Source: Oscillospiraceae bacterium (GTDB lineage: Bacteria; Bacillota; Clostridia; Oscillospirales; Oscillospiraceae). From it: a stretch of 55,961 bases of DNA. Within the stretch, counting starts at the first letter, position 1, and each line of letters starts with the position of its first letter. Position numbers and translations under genes: made by a program. The notes beneath the pieces are model-generated. The model searched no databases, was not told the DNA's origin, and saw only the letters and a program-made list of their open reading frames with translations. Below are positions 16,724 to 24,998 of this stretch, one piece after another. The DNA lies in assembly GCA_902787755.1 (NCBI GenBank), contig CADAHL010000017.1, positions 1 through 55,961 on the forward strand, in the 5' to 3' direction.

Positions 16724-17410
16724 TTATGCGGTCTCCAGGGAGACGCCCAGCTTCTCCAGGGCGGTCTTCTGGGCCGGGGTCGGGGCCTGGGTGCAGACGA
16801 TGCGGCGCAGCCGGTCCAGTCCGGCCTCCCTTGCGCCCCAGGTCTCCAGCGCCTCCGCCAAGGCTGAAAGGCCCGTCCGATCCAGCACCAGGCAATGGGG
16901 TCGGATGCGACCGAGCTGACCTACAAAGCCCCGGGCATCCTCACAGAACCAGAGGCAGCCGCCCACGCTCAGGCAGGCGCAGAGCTCCTCCCGGACGAGC
17001 TCCGGAGAGGAATAGGGGAGCAGATTGGCGAACACATCCCCCTCCTCGCAGCCGGCCGCGGGGGCGACCCGGGCGGGGCCGGCGGGCAGCGGAGCGGCGG
17101 GGCCGGACTGGATGGCCCGCTGCAGATCGCTGTCCTGCAGAGTCCGGGAACTCTTCGGGTCGATGGCCTTTCCGGCCAGCTCCGAGGCGATCAGAGCCAT
17201 GGCCCACAGGCCGTGGTCGGCGATGCGCAGGCACAGGGAAGCGCCGGGAAGATCTTCCATCAGACGGACGAGCCGGGCGATCTGGTCCCCGGCCTCCCGA
17301 TAGCTCAGGCTGCTGCCGGAGAGCACAAAGGCCGGGCGGTCGGGAAAGCGTTTGAGGGCGGCCAGGTACAGGCCGGCGGGGGAATCGAATTTGACGACGG
17401 GCTTTGGCAT
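16724..17410 (-). CDS. Truncated adenylation-domain-like protein (acyl-CoA synthetase relic)
   Basis: 228 residues; start ATG at 17408-17410 with GGGAGGAGGAG upstream. The N-terminus LYLAALKRFPDRPAF and SLSYREAGDQIARLV, then a helix-rich ALIASELAGKAIDP, resemble the first third of ANL acyl-CoA synthetases. DVFANLLPYSSPELV matches the region after the ATP loop and GLDRLRRIVCTQAPT the region before the A5 motif. The ATP-binding A3 motif (T-S-G-T-T-G) is missing, and the frame ends just where Y-G-x-T-E should follow. The full family is about 500-600 residues. It lies after the pseudouridine synthase gene with its own ribosome site. Either a decaying gene or a non-catalytic protein. Confidence 0.55.
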   Translation of the reverse strand: MPKPVVKFDSPAGLYLAALKRFPDRPAFVLSGSSLSYREAGDQIARLVRLMEDLPGASLCLRIADHGLWAMALIASELAGKAIDPKSSRTLQDSDLQRAIQSGPAAPLPAGPARVAPAAGCEEGDVFANLLPYSSPELVREELCACLSVGGCLWFCEDARGFVGQLGRIRPHCLVLDRTGLSALAEALETWGAREAGLDRLRRIVCTQAPTPAQKTALEKLGVSLETA

Positions 17411-17428
17411 GACGGCTCCTCCTCCCAT

Positions 17429-18388
17429 TTATTCGGGAAAATACTGCTGCACGAAATCCACCTTCTCCACCGTGAACTCCCGGCCCCGGAGATAGTCCAG
17501 GATCCCGGCGTCGGTGGGGAAGTCGAAGCGGAGCTTGTAGGAGTACAGGGCCTGGCCCTTCTCCTCGTAATCCTTGTTGAAGCGCTCACTGCCGTATTTG
17601 CCGTCCCCCAGCAGGGGCCAGCCGGCGTGGGCCATCTGGACCCGGATCTGGTGGGTCCGGCCGGTGAGCAGCCGGCATTCCACCAGGCTCAGGGGGCCCT
17701 TGGAGCGCAGCACCCGGTATTCGGTCACGGCGGTCTTGGCCCCGGGCTCGGGCCGGTCCTTGACAAACACCTGGTTCTTTTTGGCGTCCTTGAACAGGTA
17801 GTTCTCCAGCCGCCCCTCCGGGGGCTTGGGACGGCCCCGGACGGCGCAGAGATAAAACTTTTCGATCTCCCGGTCCCGGATCTTGTCGTTGAGGATCCGC
17901 AGGGCCTCGGCATTCTTGGCGGCGATGACGATGCCGCCGGTGTTCCGGTCGATGCGGTTGCACAGGGCGGGGGCGAAGGAATTTTCCTCCCGGGGTCGCC
18001 ATTCGCCCTTTTGCGCCAGGTAGGCTTGAATATTGGCGATCAGCGTGTTATAATCCCATACCCCGGCGCTGTGGCACAGGACGCCGGGCTTTTTGTCCGC
18101 CAGCAGGATATTCTCATCCTCGTAGACGATGCTGAGCCGAGGGGTGCCCACCTTCAGATAGGAATTCTCCTCCCGGGGCTTCTCGAAAAACTCATCGTTG
18201 ATGTACAGCTGCAGGGTGTCGCCCAGGTTCAGACGGGTGTCCCGCTTGGCACCCTTGCCGTTTACCTTGATGCGCTTGAGGCGGATATATTTCTGCAGCA
18301 GACTCTCCGGCAGCAGAGGCACGGCCTTGGACACGAAGCGGTCCAGCCGCTGACCGGCGTCATTGGGTTTTACCAGTAGCTCTTTCAT
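17429..18388 (-). CDS. RluA family pseudouridine synthase
   Basis: 319 residues using the ATG at 18386-18388; an alternative ATG at 18398-18400 has no spaced ribosome site. Residues 10-70 form an S4-like RNA-binding domain (AGQRLDRFVSKAVP, KYIRLKRIKVNG). The catalytic motif is CNRIDRNTGG with Asp147, equivalent to the H-R-L-D of RluA enzymes. LTGRTHQIRVQMAHAGWPLLGD is the second signature. It isomerises uridines in rRNA; S4 plus catalytic domain suggests an RluC/RluD-type 23S target. The upstream region is shared with the divergent yceD promoter. Confidence 0.92.
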   Translation of the reverse strand: MKELLVKPNDAGQRLDRFVSKAVPLLPESLLQKYIRLKRIKVNGKGAKRDTRLNLGDTLQLYINDEFFEKPREENSYLKVGTPRLSIVYEDENILLADKKPGVLCHSAGVWDYNTLIANIQAYLAQKGEWRPREENSFAPALCNRIDRNTGGIVIAAKNAEALRILNDKIRDREIEKFYLCAVRGRPKPPEGRLENYLFKDAKKNQVFVKDRPEPGAKTAVTEYRVLRSKGPLSLVECRLLTGRTHQIRVQMAHAGWPLLGDGKYGSERFNKDYEEKGQALYSYKLRFDFPTDAGILDYLRGREFTVEKVDFVQQYFPE

Positions 18389-18443
18389 AAAAAAGTCCAT
18401 TCCCGCACAGCGTTTTTTCGTATTATACAACGGAAAATAAGTG

Positions 18444-18472
18444 TTGACAAGTGGGAAGGCTTCAACTATAAT
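18444..18472 (+). promoter_or_regulatory. Consensus promoter of yceD-rpmF
   Basis: Perfect TTGACA (18444-18449), 17-base spacer, perfect TATAAT (18467-18472). It is the strongest-looking promoter in the window, as expected for a ribosomal-protein operon. Confidence 0.92.
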
Positions 18473-18500
18473 GTTACAGCGACTGCAGCGAGGTGCGTTT

Positions 18501-18992
18501 ATGCGGCTTGATCTGAGAGATATCATCGAGGTGCCCGGCGGGTCTGTCCCCTTTTCCTGCGAGGTGGAGACGGACAGGCTGGACTTTCCTTCTGTCAGGG
18601 CCTATCTGTCCAAACCCCAGGCCCAGGGCCGGGTGTATAACGAGGCAGGAGTGCTCCATCTGGAGGGCTCGGTGAGCGCCGAAATGCGCTGCGTCTGCGA
18701 CCGCTGCGGCACGGAGTTCGACAGCCGGAAGGAGACCGTTCTGGAGGGCGTGATCGTCGAGGAGGAAAACCCGGATTATCCCGAGTATTTCGTTCTGGAC
18801 GGCAACGACCTGGACCTGGACGACGTGATCTCCACCTGCCTGATCCTGGATATGGAGACCAAGTTTCTCTGCCGGGAGGATTGCAAGGGGCTGTGCGCCC
18901 GCTGCGGCAAGAATCTCAACCTCGGTCCCTGCGGATGCGGGAAAGAAATCGATCCAAGATTTGCTGTGCTTGAGCAGCTTTTGGATAAATAA
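18501..18992 (+). CDS. yceD: DUF177/YceD family protein (23S rRNA accumulation)
   Basis: 163 residues from ATG 18501 (GCGAGGTG upstream). It has the DUF177 layout: an N-terminal beta region (PFSCEVETDRLDFPSVRAYL), the first CxxC (CVCDRCGTEF), an acidic middle, and a C-terminal zinc knuckle CKGLCARCGKNLNLGPCGC. YceD homologues are needed for normal 23S rRNA levels and are nearly always cotranscribed with rpmF, as here (43 bases apart). Cytoplasmic. The gene name is by family and context. Confidence 0.9.
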   Translation: MRLDLRDIIEVPGGSVPFSCEVETDRLDFPSVRAYLSKPQAQGRVYNEAGVLHLEGSVSAEMRCVCDRCGTEFDSRKETVLEGVIVEEENPDYPEYFVLDGNDLDLDDVISTCLILDMETKFLCREDCKGLCARCGKNLNLGPCGCGKEIDPRFAVLEQLLDK

Positions 18993-19035
18993 AAATTGAG
19001 CTGCTCAGAACAGCTGAAATTCAGGAGGTGTCAAT

Positions 19036-19221
19036 ATGGCAGTCCCTAAGGGAAAGGTATCCAGAGCAAGACGGGATAAGCGGCGCTCTTCCCACTGGAA
19101 GCTCACCACTCCCGGCATCATCGTCTGCCCCAACTGCGGCGAGTACTGCATGCCCCATCGCGCATGCCGCCACTGCGGACAGTACAAGGGCCGCGCGGTC
19201 CTGAACGTCGAGGAGAAGTAA
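19036..19221 (+). CDS. rpmF: 50S ribosomal protein L32
   Basis: 61 residues, [17 protein letters not shown] start, then [16 protein letters not shown] and CRHCGQYKG. Both CxxC pairs are present, so it is the zinc-binding form. AGGAGGTG precedes the ATG. Structural protein of the large ribosomal subunit near the peptidyl-transferase exit side. Second gene of the yceD-rpmF operon; a terminator follows at once. Confidence 0.98.
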   Translation: MAVPKGKVSRARRDKRRSSHWKLTTPGIIVCPNCGEYCMPHRACRHCGQYKGRAVLNVEEK

Positions 19222-19231
19222 AAAACAGCTT

Positions 19232-19264
19232 GAGGAGGAGAGGGAAGACCCGCTCCTCCTTTTG
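19232..19264 (+). terminator. Intrinsic terminator of the yceD-rpmF operon
   Basis: Stem AGGAGGAG / CTCCTCCT with GC loop, ending TTTTG, 11 bases after the rpmF stop. Confidence 0.8.
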
Positions 19265-19281
19265 CTATGACAGGCGGCCGA

Positions 19282-19335
19282 CTGCGCGGGGAGTTAACCC
19301 CTGGGTCGGCTTCGCCGACAGCCCCCCGCACAGGG
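19282..19335. repeat. Small multi-hairpin intergenic element
   Basis: An outer stem (TGCGCGGGG with CCCCCCGCA) encloses two small hairpins, GGGGAGTTAACCCC (19288-19301) and TCGGCTTCGCCGA (19306-19318). The second hairpin is identical to one in the repeat copy at 55422-55436. It separates rpmF from the DUF512 gene. Confidence 0.55.
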
Positions 19336-19355
19336 GAGCCGGTAAGGAAGAAGAT

Positions 19356-20720
19356 ATGGACAACATCATCAAATCCATCGACCCCTCGAGCCCTTTGCGG
19401 CATCACGCCCAGGTGGGGGACAATCTGATAGCCATCAACGGCAAGCGGGTCCTGGATGTGCTGGACTACAAGTTCTACGCCTACGACCCCCGGCTGGATG
19501 TGACCCTGCGCCGACCCGACGGAGAGGAGTACCACGTCCAGGTCCATAAGCGGGAGGGCGGCGACCTGGGGGTGGACTTTGAGAGCTATCTGATGGACAA
19601 GCCCCGGTCCTGCGCCAACAACTGCGTCTTCTGCTTTATCGACCAGCTGCCCCCAGGCATGCGTCCCACCATGTATTTCAAGGACGACGACGCCCGCCTG
19701 AGCTTTCTGCTGGGCAATTACATCACCCTGACCAATCTCTCCAAGCGGGAGATCCAGCGGATCATCGACCTGCACGTCAGCCCTGTGAACGTCTCGGTCC
19801 ACACCACCAATCCCGAGCTGCGCTGCCGGATGCTGAAGAATCCCCGGGCCGGGGAGACCATCGACACCATGCGCCGCTTTGCCGAGCACGGCATCGTCAT
19901 GAACTGCCAGATCGTCTGCTGCCCCGGCTGGAACGATGGCGAGGAGCTGCAGCGGACCATGGAGGACCTGGCAGGGATGTACCCGGCGGTGCACAGCGTG
20001 TCCATCGTGCCGGTGGGCCTGACCCGATTCCGGGAGGGCCTGGAGAAGCTGGAGCCCTTTACCAGGGAGCACGCTTCCGAGACCATCGACCAGATCACCG
20101 CCTTCGGCGACCGCTGCGTGGAGCGGCTGGGCAGCCGGATCTTCTGGTGCGGGGACGAGCTGTATCTGGAGGCGGGCCGGGAGCTGCCCCCGGATGAATT
20201 TTACGAGGAGCACACCCAGCTGGAAAACGGTGTGGGCATGCTCCGCCTGATGGAGACCGAGTTCCGCTCGGCCCTGCGTCTGTCGGAGGAGCCAGACGGA
20301 GTGCCCTTTTCCATCGCCACCGGCGTGGCCGCCGCCCCCTTCTTCGAGGGGCTGCTGGCGATGGCCCGGGAGAAATATCCCGGACTCCGGGGAAGGGTCT
20401 ACGCCATTGAGAACGACTTTTTCGGCCACAGCATCACCGTGGCGGGCCTGGTCACCGGCCGGGATCTGATCCGGCAGCTCAAGGGAAAGGAGCTGGGGGA
20501 GCGGCTGTTCATCTCCCAGAATATGCTCCGCCGCCAGGAGATGGATTTCCTGGACGACGTGACCCTGGAGCAGGCGGTCCGGGAGCTGGGCATTCCCATC
20601 TATCCCACCGAGGCCGACGGCTTTGCCCTGTGGGACGCCATTTCCGGCGACATGCTGCCGGAGATCCGCTCTCCCAGAGCCTCGGAAGTGACCGAATACT
20701 ATCAGTATAACCAGAATTGA
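19356..20720 (+). CDS. DUF512 / radical-SAM-like iron-sulfur protein with N-terminal PDZ-like domain
   Basis: 454 residues; start ATG 19356 after GGAAG. Residues 1-65 resemble a PDZ domain (PLRHHAQVGDNLIAINGKRV). Residues 80-95 contain a CX3CX2C cluster, CANNCVFCF, the radical-SAM iron-sulfur site, followed by DDARLSFLLGNYITLTN and VHTTNPELRCRML as in this family. The C-terminal DUF512 part includes IATGVAAAPFF and FFGHSITVAGLVTGRDL. The family is common in Clostridia and cyanobacteria and often sits next to der, as here, but its reaction is unknown. Confidence 0.88.
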   Translation: MDNIIKSIDPSSPLRHHAQVGDNLIAINGKRVLDVLDYKFYAYDPRLDVTLRRPDGEEYHVQVHKREGGDLGVDFESYLMDKPRSCANNCVFCFIDQLPPGMRPTMYFKDDDARLSFLLGNYITLTNLSKREIQRIIDLHVSPVNVSVHTTNPELRCRMLKNPRAGETIDTMRRFAEHGIVMNCQIVCCPGWNDGEELQRTMEDLAGMYPAVHSVSIVPVGLTRFREGLEKLEPFTREHASETIDQITAFGDRCVERLGSRIFWCGDELYLEAGRELPPDEFYEEHTQLENGVGMLRLMETEFRSALRLSEEPDGVPFSIATGVAAAPFFEGLLAMAREKYPGLRGRVYAIENDFFGHSITVAGLVTGRDLIRQLKGKELGERLFISQNMLRRQEMDFLDDVTLEQAVRELGIPIYPTEADGFALWDAISGDMLPEIRSPRASEVTEYYQYNQN

Positions 20721-20724
20721 GCTT

Positions 20725-20787
20725 GTAGGGGCGACCCTTGCGGTCGCCCGTGACAGGACGGCGGGCGACCGCAAGGGTCGCCCCTAC
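20725..20787. repeat. Element B: perfect 26-bp inverted repeat
   Basis: GTAGGGGCGACCCTTGCGGT... (20725-20750) is repeated exactly inverted at 20762-20787 around an 11-base loop. It fills the gap between the DUF512 gene and der. Half-copies with changed inner sequence end in the same GTAGGGGC / GCCCCTAC core at about 1350-1368 and 55520-55541. No T run follows, so it is a dispersed repeat more than a terminator. Confidence 0.8.
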
Positions 20788-20814
20788 AGAGTTACCGTAT
20801 AAAGGAGGCAAGGT

Positions 20815-22140
20815 ATGTCAAGACCTCTTGTTGCCATCGTTGGACGGCCCAACGTAGGCAAATCCATGCTGTTTAACCGCCTGGTGGGGCAGCGGCTCTC
20901 CATCGTGGAGGACACCCCCGGCGTCACCCGGGACCGGCTCTATGCCGAGTGCGAGTGGTGCGGGCGGAAATTTGATATTGTGGACACCGGCGGCATCGAG
21001 CCCACCACCGACAGCGAGATCCTGCTGTTCATGCGGGAGCAGGCCCGGATCGCCATCGACCAGGCCACGGTGATCGTGCTGGTCACCGATCTGCGCACCG
21101 GCGTCACCGCCGCGGACCAGGACGTGGCCAATATGCTGCTGCGGGCCAAAAAGCCCGTGGTGCTGGCGGTGAACAAGGCCGACTCCACCGGCGCCACCGA
21201 TCCCGGCGTCTACGAGTTCTATTCCCTGGGCCTGGGCGATCCCATTCCCACCTCCGCGGTCCACGGCCACGGCACCGGCGATCTGCTGGACGAGTGCCTG
21301 AAGTATTTTCCGCCGGCGGATGAGGAGGAAGAGGAAGAGGACCTGATCAAGGTGGCCATCATCGGCAAGCCCAACGTGGGCAAGTCCTCCCTGCTCAACC
21401 ATATCCTGGGCGAAAAGCGGGTCATCGTCAGCGACGTGGCCGGCACCACCCGGGACGCGGTGGACAGCGTGTACGAAAACGAGATGGGCCGCTACCTGTT
21501 CATCGACACCGCTGGCATCCGCCGGAAGTCCAAGGTGGACGAGCGGGTGGAGAAGTTCTCCGTCATGCGGGCCCAGCTGGCCATCGAGCGGGCGGACGTG
21601 TGCCTGATCCTCATCGACGCCCGGGACGGCGTCACCGATCAGGACACCAAGATCGCTGGCCTGGCCCACGAGGCGGGCAAGGCCAGCATCGTGGTGGTGA
21701 ACAAATGGGACCTGGTGGAGAAGGAGACCGGGACCATGGAGAAGATGCGCAAGGACATCATGCGGGATCTGAGCTTCATGAGCTACGCCCCCATCCTGTT
21801 CATCTCCGCCCTCACCGGCCAGCGCACCAACCGCATTTTCGAGCTCATCAACTTCGTCAACGACCAGAGCAATATGCGCATCTCCACGGGCATGCTCAAC
21901 AACGTGCTGGCCGACGCCCAGGCCCGGGTCCAGCCGCCTACGGACAAGGGCCGGAGGCTCAAGATCTACTACATGACCCAGACCGGCATCAAACCGCCCA
22001 ACTTCGTCATTTTCTGCAATTCCAGGGAGCTGTTCCACTTCTCGTATCAGCGCTATCTGGAGAATCAGATCCGGGCGGTCTTCGGCCTGGAGGGCACGCC
22101 GGTGCGCCTGGTGATCCGGCAGAAGGGAGACACGGAATGA
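20815..22140 (+). CDS. der: Ribosome biogenesis GTPase Der (EngA)
   Basis: 441 residues with the diagnostic tandem GTPase domains: GRPNVGKS (about residues 8-15), DTPGVTRDR, VNKAD in the first; GKPNVGKSS (about 183-191), DVAGTTRDAVDS, VNKWDLVEK in the second; then a KH-like C-terminal domain (KIYYMTQTGIKPPNFVIFCN). It is essential for assembly of the 50S subunit. The ATGA overlap with the following plsY-like gene (22137-22140) matches the usual der-plsY order of Clostridia. Confidence 0.97.
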   Translation: MSRPLVAIVGRPNVGKSMLFNRLVGQRLSIVEDTPGVTRDRLYAECEWCGRKFDIVDTGGIEPTTDSEILLFMREQARIAIDQATVIVLVTDLRTGVTAADQDVANMLLRAKKPVVLAVNKADSTGATDPGVYEFYSLGLGDPIPTSAVHGHGTGDLLDECLKYFPPADEEEEEEDLIKVAIIGKPNVGKSSLLNHILGEKRVIVSDVAGTTRDAVDSVYENEMGRYLFIDTAGIRRKSKVDERVEKFSVMRAQLAIERADVCLILIDARDGVTDQDTKIAGLAHEAGKASIVVVNKWDLVEKETGTMEKMRKDIMRDLSFMSYAPILFISALTGQRTNRIFELINFVNDQSNMRISTGMLNNVLADAQARVQPPTDKGRRLKIYYMTQTGIKPPNFVIFCNSRELFHFSYQRYLENQIRAVFGLEGTPVRLVIRQKGDTE

Positions 22141-22784
22141 TCGTCTATTGGATCCTGCTGCTGCCCACGGCCTTCATCGCCTACGTCTGCGGCAGCATCA
22201 GCACCCAGGCCCTGGCCGGGCAGTTCGTGTTTCACAGCGATCTGCGCAAGCTGGGCCGGGGGAACGTGTGGCTGTCCAACTTCCGGCGGATCTACGGCAT
22301 CAAGGGCTTTCTGCTGCTGAGCCTGGTGGAGATCCTGAAGGCGCTGATCCCCATCCTTCTGGGCGGCCTGCTGCTGAGCATCCGCAGCCACGGGGACGTG
22401 GGCCGGGCCTTCGCGGCCTTCTGCGTGATGCTGGGCCGGCTCTATCCGGTGTTCAACCGCTTCCGGGGCTGCCACGGCACCCTGGCCCTGGTGGTGGCCT
22501 CCTTCTGCATCGATCCCTCCGCGGGCTTCGCCGTGGCGGTGCTGGCCGCGGGTCTGAGCTGGTTTACCAGGTATCTGTCCCTGGGCGCCCTGGGCGGCGC
22601 GGTGGTGCTTATCGCCACCTGTGTTCTGGTGGTGGATCAGCAGCTGGTGGTGATCCTGGCGGCCCTGACCGGCGCGCTGGTGATCTTCCGGCATCTGAAG
22701 GCCATCGGGCGGCTCACCCGGCGTCAGGAGCCCAGGCTCAGCTTCCGGGAGGATCTGAGCTACAAATTCGACGAACGGCTGTAA
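22137..22784 (+). CDS. PlsY-like membrane acyltransferase with degenerate motifs
   Basis: 215 residues, about five hydrophobic spans, overlapping der by 4 bases. Position and topology are those of PlsY, the acyl-phosphate:glycerol-3-phosphate acyltransferase that starts phospholipid synthesis. However, the first conserved loop reads GRGNVWLSNFRRIYGIKG instead of G-S-G-N-x-G-A-T-N, the Asp-x-x-K-G after it reads VEILKAL, and the G-G-K-G-V-A-T loop reads FRGCHGTLALV. These are the substrate-binding loops, so activity is doubtful. gpsA, the usual next gene, is absent. A canonical plsY may lie elsewhere. Confidence 0.7.
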   Translation: MIVYWILLLPTAFIAYVCGSISTQALAGQFVFHSDLRKLGRGNVWLSNFRRIYGIKGFLLLSLVEILKALIPILLGGLLLSIRSHGDVGRAFAAFCVMLGRLYPVFNRFRGCHGTLALVVASFCIDPSAGFAVAVLAAGLSWFTRYLSLGALGGAVVLIATCVLVVDQQLVVILAALTGALVIFRHLKAIGRLTRRQEPRLSFREDLSYKFDERL

Positions 22785-22795
22785 TGACAAACGAC

Positions 22796-22858
22796 AAGGA
22801 TCCCGGACGACAGCGGGCCTTCCCACGGGGGAGGAGACGGCTGTTGTCCGGGATCTTT
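22796..22858 (+). terminator. Terminator-like hairpin after der-plsY
   Basis: AAGGATCCCGGAC(G)ACAGC pairs with GCTGT(T)GTCCGGGATCTTT across a 26-base loop. It ends in TTT only, so strength is uncertain. Confidence 0.65.
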
Positions 22859-22872
22859 GCGCTTTCCGCTGC

Positions 22873-22901
22873 TTGCAAGGCCGGGGGGCTTATGCTATAA
22901 T
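22873..22901 (+). promoter_or_regulatory. Promoter of the aminopeptidase gene
   Basis: TTGCAA at 22873-22878, 17-base spacer, extended -10 TGCTATAAT with TATAAT at 22896-22901. Confidence 0.85.
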
Positions 22902-22942
22902 AGTTTGAATAATTGTCAGAAACAGACGAATGGAGGAGCTTT

Positions 22943-24178
22943 ATGGATACACAGACCCTTCGCAACTACGCCCGACTCATCGCCCGCAGCGGCGTGAACC
23001 TGATGCCCGGTCAGACGGTGGTGATCCGCTCGGAGCCGGTACAGCTGGACTTTGTGCAGATGCTGGTGGAGGAGTGCTACCTGGCCGGGGCCGGCAAGGT
23101 GCGCATGGAGTGGAATTACCAGCCGCTCACCCGCCTGCATTATCAGTACCGGAGCCTGGAGAGCCTGAGCACCCTGGAGCCCTGGGAGATCGAGAAATAC
23201 AAATACCAGGCCGAGACCCTGCCCGCCACCATTTTTCTGGATTCCGAGGATCCGGACGGCCTCAAGGGCGTGGATCAGGAGAAGATGGCCAAGGCCCGGC
23301 AGGCCATTTACCCGGTCATCCGCCCCTACCGGGACGCCATGGAGAACAAATACCAGTGGTGCATCGCCGCGGTGCCCGGGAAGGAATGGGCCGAAAAGCT
23401 CTTCCCCGAACTGGACGAAGCGGAAGCCGAGGAGGCCCTGTGGAAGGCCATCCTCCACTGCGCCCGGGCCGATGGGCCCGACCCGGTGGAGACCTGGGAA
23501 AGGCACAGCAGCGAGATCCACCGCCGCTGCGACTGGCTCAACTCCCTGAAGCTGCGCCGGCTCAACTACCGCAGTGAGTCCCACGGCACCGACTTTACCG
23601 TGGGCCTGCTGCCCCAGATGCTCTTCTGCGGCGGCTCGGAGAAGCTGGAGGGCAGAGAGCTGTGGTATAACCCCAACATCCCCTCCGAGGAGGTCTTCAC
23701 CAGCCCCCGGGCCGGGGACGCCGAGGGCATCGTTTACGCCACCCGGCCGCTGAGCTATCAGGGCCAGCTCATCGAGAATTTCTCCGTCCGCTTTGAGAAG
23801 GGCCGGGCCGTGGAGGTCCGGGCCGAGAAGGGCGAGGAGCTGCTGAAGACCATGATCGCCATGGACGAGGGGGCCTCGATGCTGGGCGAATGCGCCCTGG
23901 TGCCCTACGAAAACCCCATCCGGGAGAGCGGCATCCTGTTCTACAACACCCTGTTTGACGAGAACGCCGCCTGCCACCTGGCCCTGGGCATGGGCTTTAG
24001 CTCCTGCCTGAAGGATTACGAGAACTATACCCTGGAAGAGGCCCGGGCCCTGGGCGTGAACGACTCCATGATCCACGTGGACTTCATGATCGGCTGCGCG
24101 GACCTGAGCATCACCGGCGTCACCGAGGACGGCGCCGAGGTGCCGATCTTCCGCAACGGCGGCTGGGCCGTCGAATAA
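22943..24178 (+). CDS. M29 family aminopeptidase (AmpS/PepS-like)
   Basis: 411 residues, start ATG 22943 with GGAGGAG upstream. It begins LRNYARLIARSGVNLMPGQT, the typical N-terminus of M29 peptidases. The metal site is visible: PNIPSEEVFTSP (first Glu), LGECALVPYENPI (second Glu), FDENAACHLALG (His) and NDSMIHVDFMIG (His and Asp), which bind two cobalt or zinc ions. It removes N-terminal residues from peptides in the cytoplasm. The gene has its own strong promoter and is followed by a hairpin at 24185-24210. Confidence 0.92.
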   Translation: MDTQTLRNYARLIARSGVNLMPGQTVVIRSEPVQLDFVQMLVEECYLAGAGKVRMEWNYQPLTRLHYQYRSLESLSTLEPWEIEKYKYQAETLPATIFLDSEDPDGLKGVDQEKMAKARQAIYPVIRPYRDAMENKYQWCIAAVPGKEWAEKLFPELDEAEAEEALWKAILHCARADGPDPVETWERHSSEIHRRCDWLNSLKLRRLNYRSESHGTDFTVGLLPQMLFCGGSEKLEGRELWYNPNIPSEEVFTSPRAGDAEGIVYATRPLSYQGQLIENFSVRFEKGRAVEVRAEKGEELLKTMIAMDEGASMLGECALVPYENPIRESGILFYNTLFDENAACHLALGMGFSSCLKDYENYTLEEARALGVNDSMIHVDFMIGCADLSITGVTEDGAEVPIFRNGGWAVE

Positions 24179-24184
24179 GGGGAA

Positions 24185-24210
24185 CGGTATCGCTCTGAGA
24201 GGAGCGATAC
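24185..24210. terminator. Hairpin downstream of the aminopeptidase gene
   Basis: GGTATCGCTC / GGAGCGATACC with a 5-base loop, 7 bases after the stop codon; no T run follows directly, a T6 run comes at about 24245. Confidence 0.5.
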
Positions 24211-24293
24211 CGCCCATAGGGGAGAGCCCCTCTGCTGCGCCCCTGTTTTTTCCGGTGGAGGGATCGTCGAAAACTGCTCTGGAGGGCTGTGCG

Positions 24294-24998
24294 ATGAAAC
24301 AAAAATTCAAATTCTACGTGGAAAAGGACGGCTTCTGGGCCGAGGCCTCGGTGATCGTGATGGCCATGGCCATCTTCTTCCGGCTGATCGGCACCATCAA
24401 CGGCTGGGGCGACAGGACCTTTGCCCTGACCCAGATCATTCTGCCCGTGCTCAGCGGACTGCTGTTCCTCCTGTGCGTGCTGCTGCTGGGGAAGCTGGCC
24501 TTCTGGTCCACCAGTCTGCCGGTGCTGCTGGGCGTGGTGTTTTTTGTGCTCAAGTCCCTGGGCTTCGAGAGCAAGCTGCACATGGTGCTGTGCGTGATCC
24601 TGTACGTGGTGGTGGCGGTGCTGTATGTGGGCACGGTGTTTACCCTGATCCCCACCAAGTGGCTGCTGGTCCCCCTGTTCTGCCTGCCCTTCCTGTACCA
24701 TATCTTTATTGAGGATCTGCCCGCCATCCGGGATACCGTCAACCCCCTGAGCTTTGCCGACGGGATGCAGGAGATGAGCGTATTGTGCATCATGCTCTCC
24801 CTGCTGCTGATCAGCCTGGCCATGAAGAAGCAATTCGCCGAGCCCAAGGCGGAGCCGGAGTCCGGGGAGGAGCTGCCCAAGATGAAGGCTCCCAAGCTGG
24901 TGGTGGGCAAAAAGCCCGAGGCGGAAGCCGAACCCGCCGGGGAAGCGGAAAAGGAAGACGAGAACGAGACAGACAGCGCGGAGGATCACGAGGCATGA
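24294..24998 (+). CDS. Multi-spanning membrane protein with acidic C-terminal tail, unknown
   Basis: 234 residues, start ATG 24294 (GGAGGGC upstream). About five to six hydrophobic spans fill residues 18-180 (for example ASVIVMAMAIFFRLIG, VLLGVVFFVLKSLGF, MVLCVILYVVVAVLYVG). The last 55 residues are cytoplasm-like and very rich in Glu, Lys and Ala. No family is recognised. It is coupled by an ATGA overlap to the following LRR protein gene, so the two products probably act together at the membrane. Confidence 0.7.
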   Translation: MKQKFKFYVEKDGFWAEASVIVMAMAIFFRLIGTINGWGDRTFALTQIILPVLSGLLFLLCVLLLGKLAFWSTSLPVLLGVVFFVLKSLGFESKLHMVLCVILYVVVAVLYVGTVFTLIPTKWLLVPLFCLPFLYHIFIEDLPAIRDTVNPLSFADGMQEMSVLCIMLSLLLISLAMKKQFAEPKAEPESGEELPKMKAPKLVVGKKPEAEAEPAGEAEKEDENETDSAEDHEA

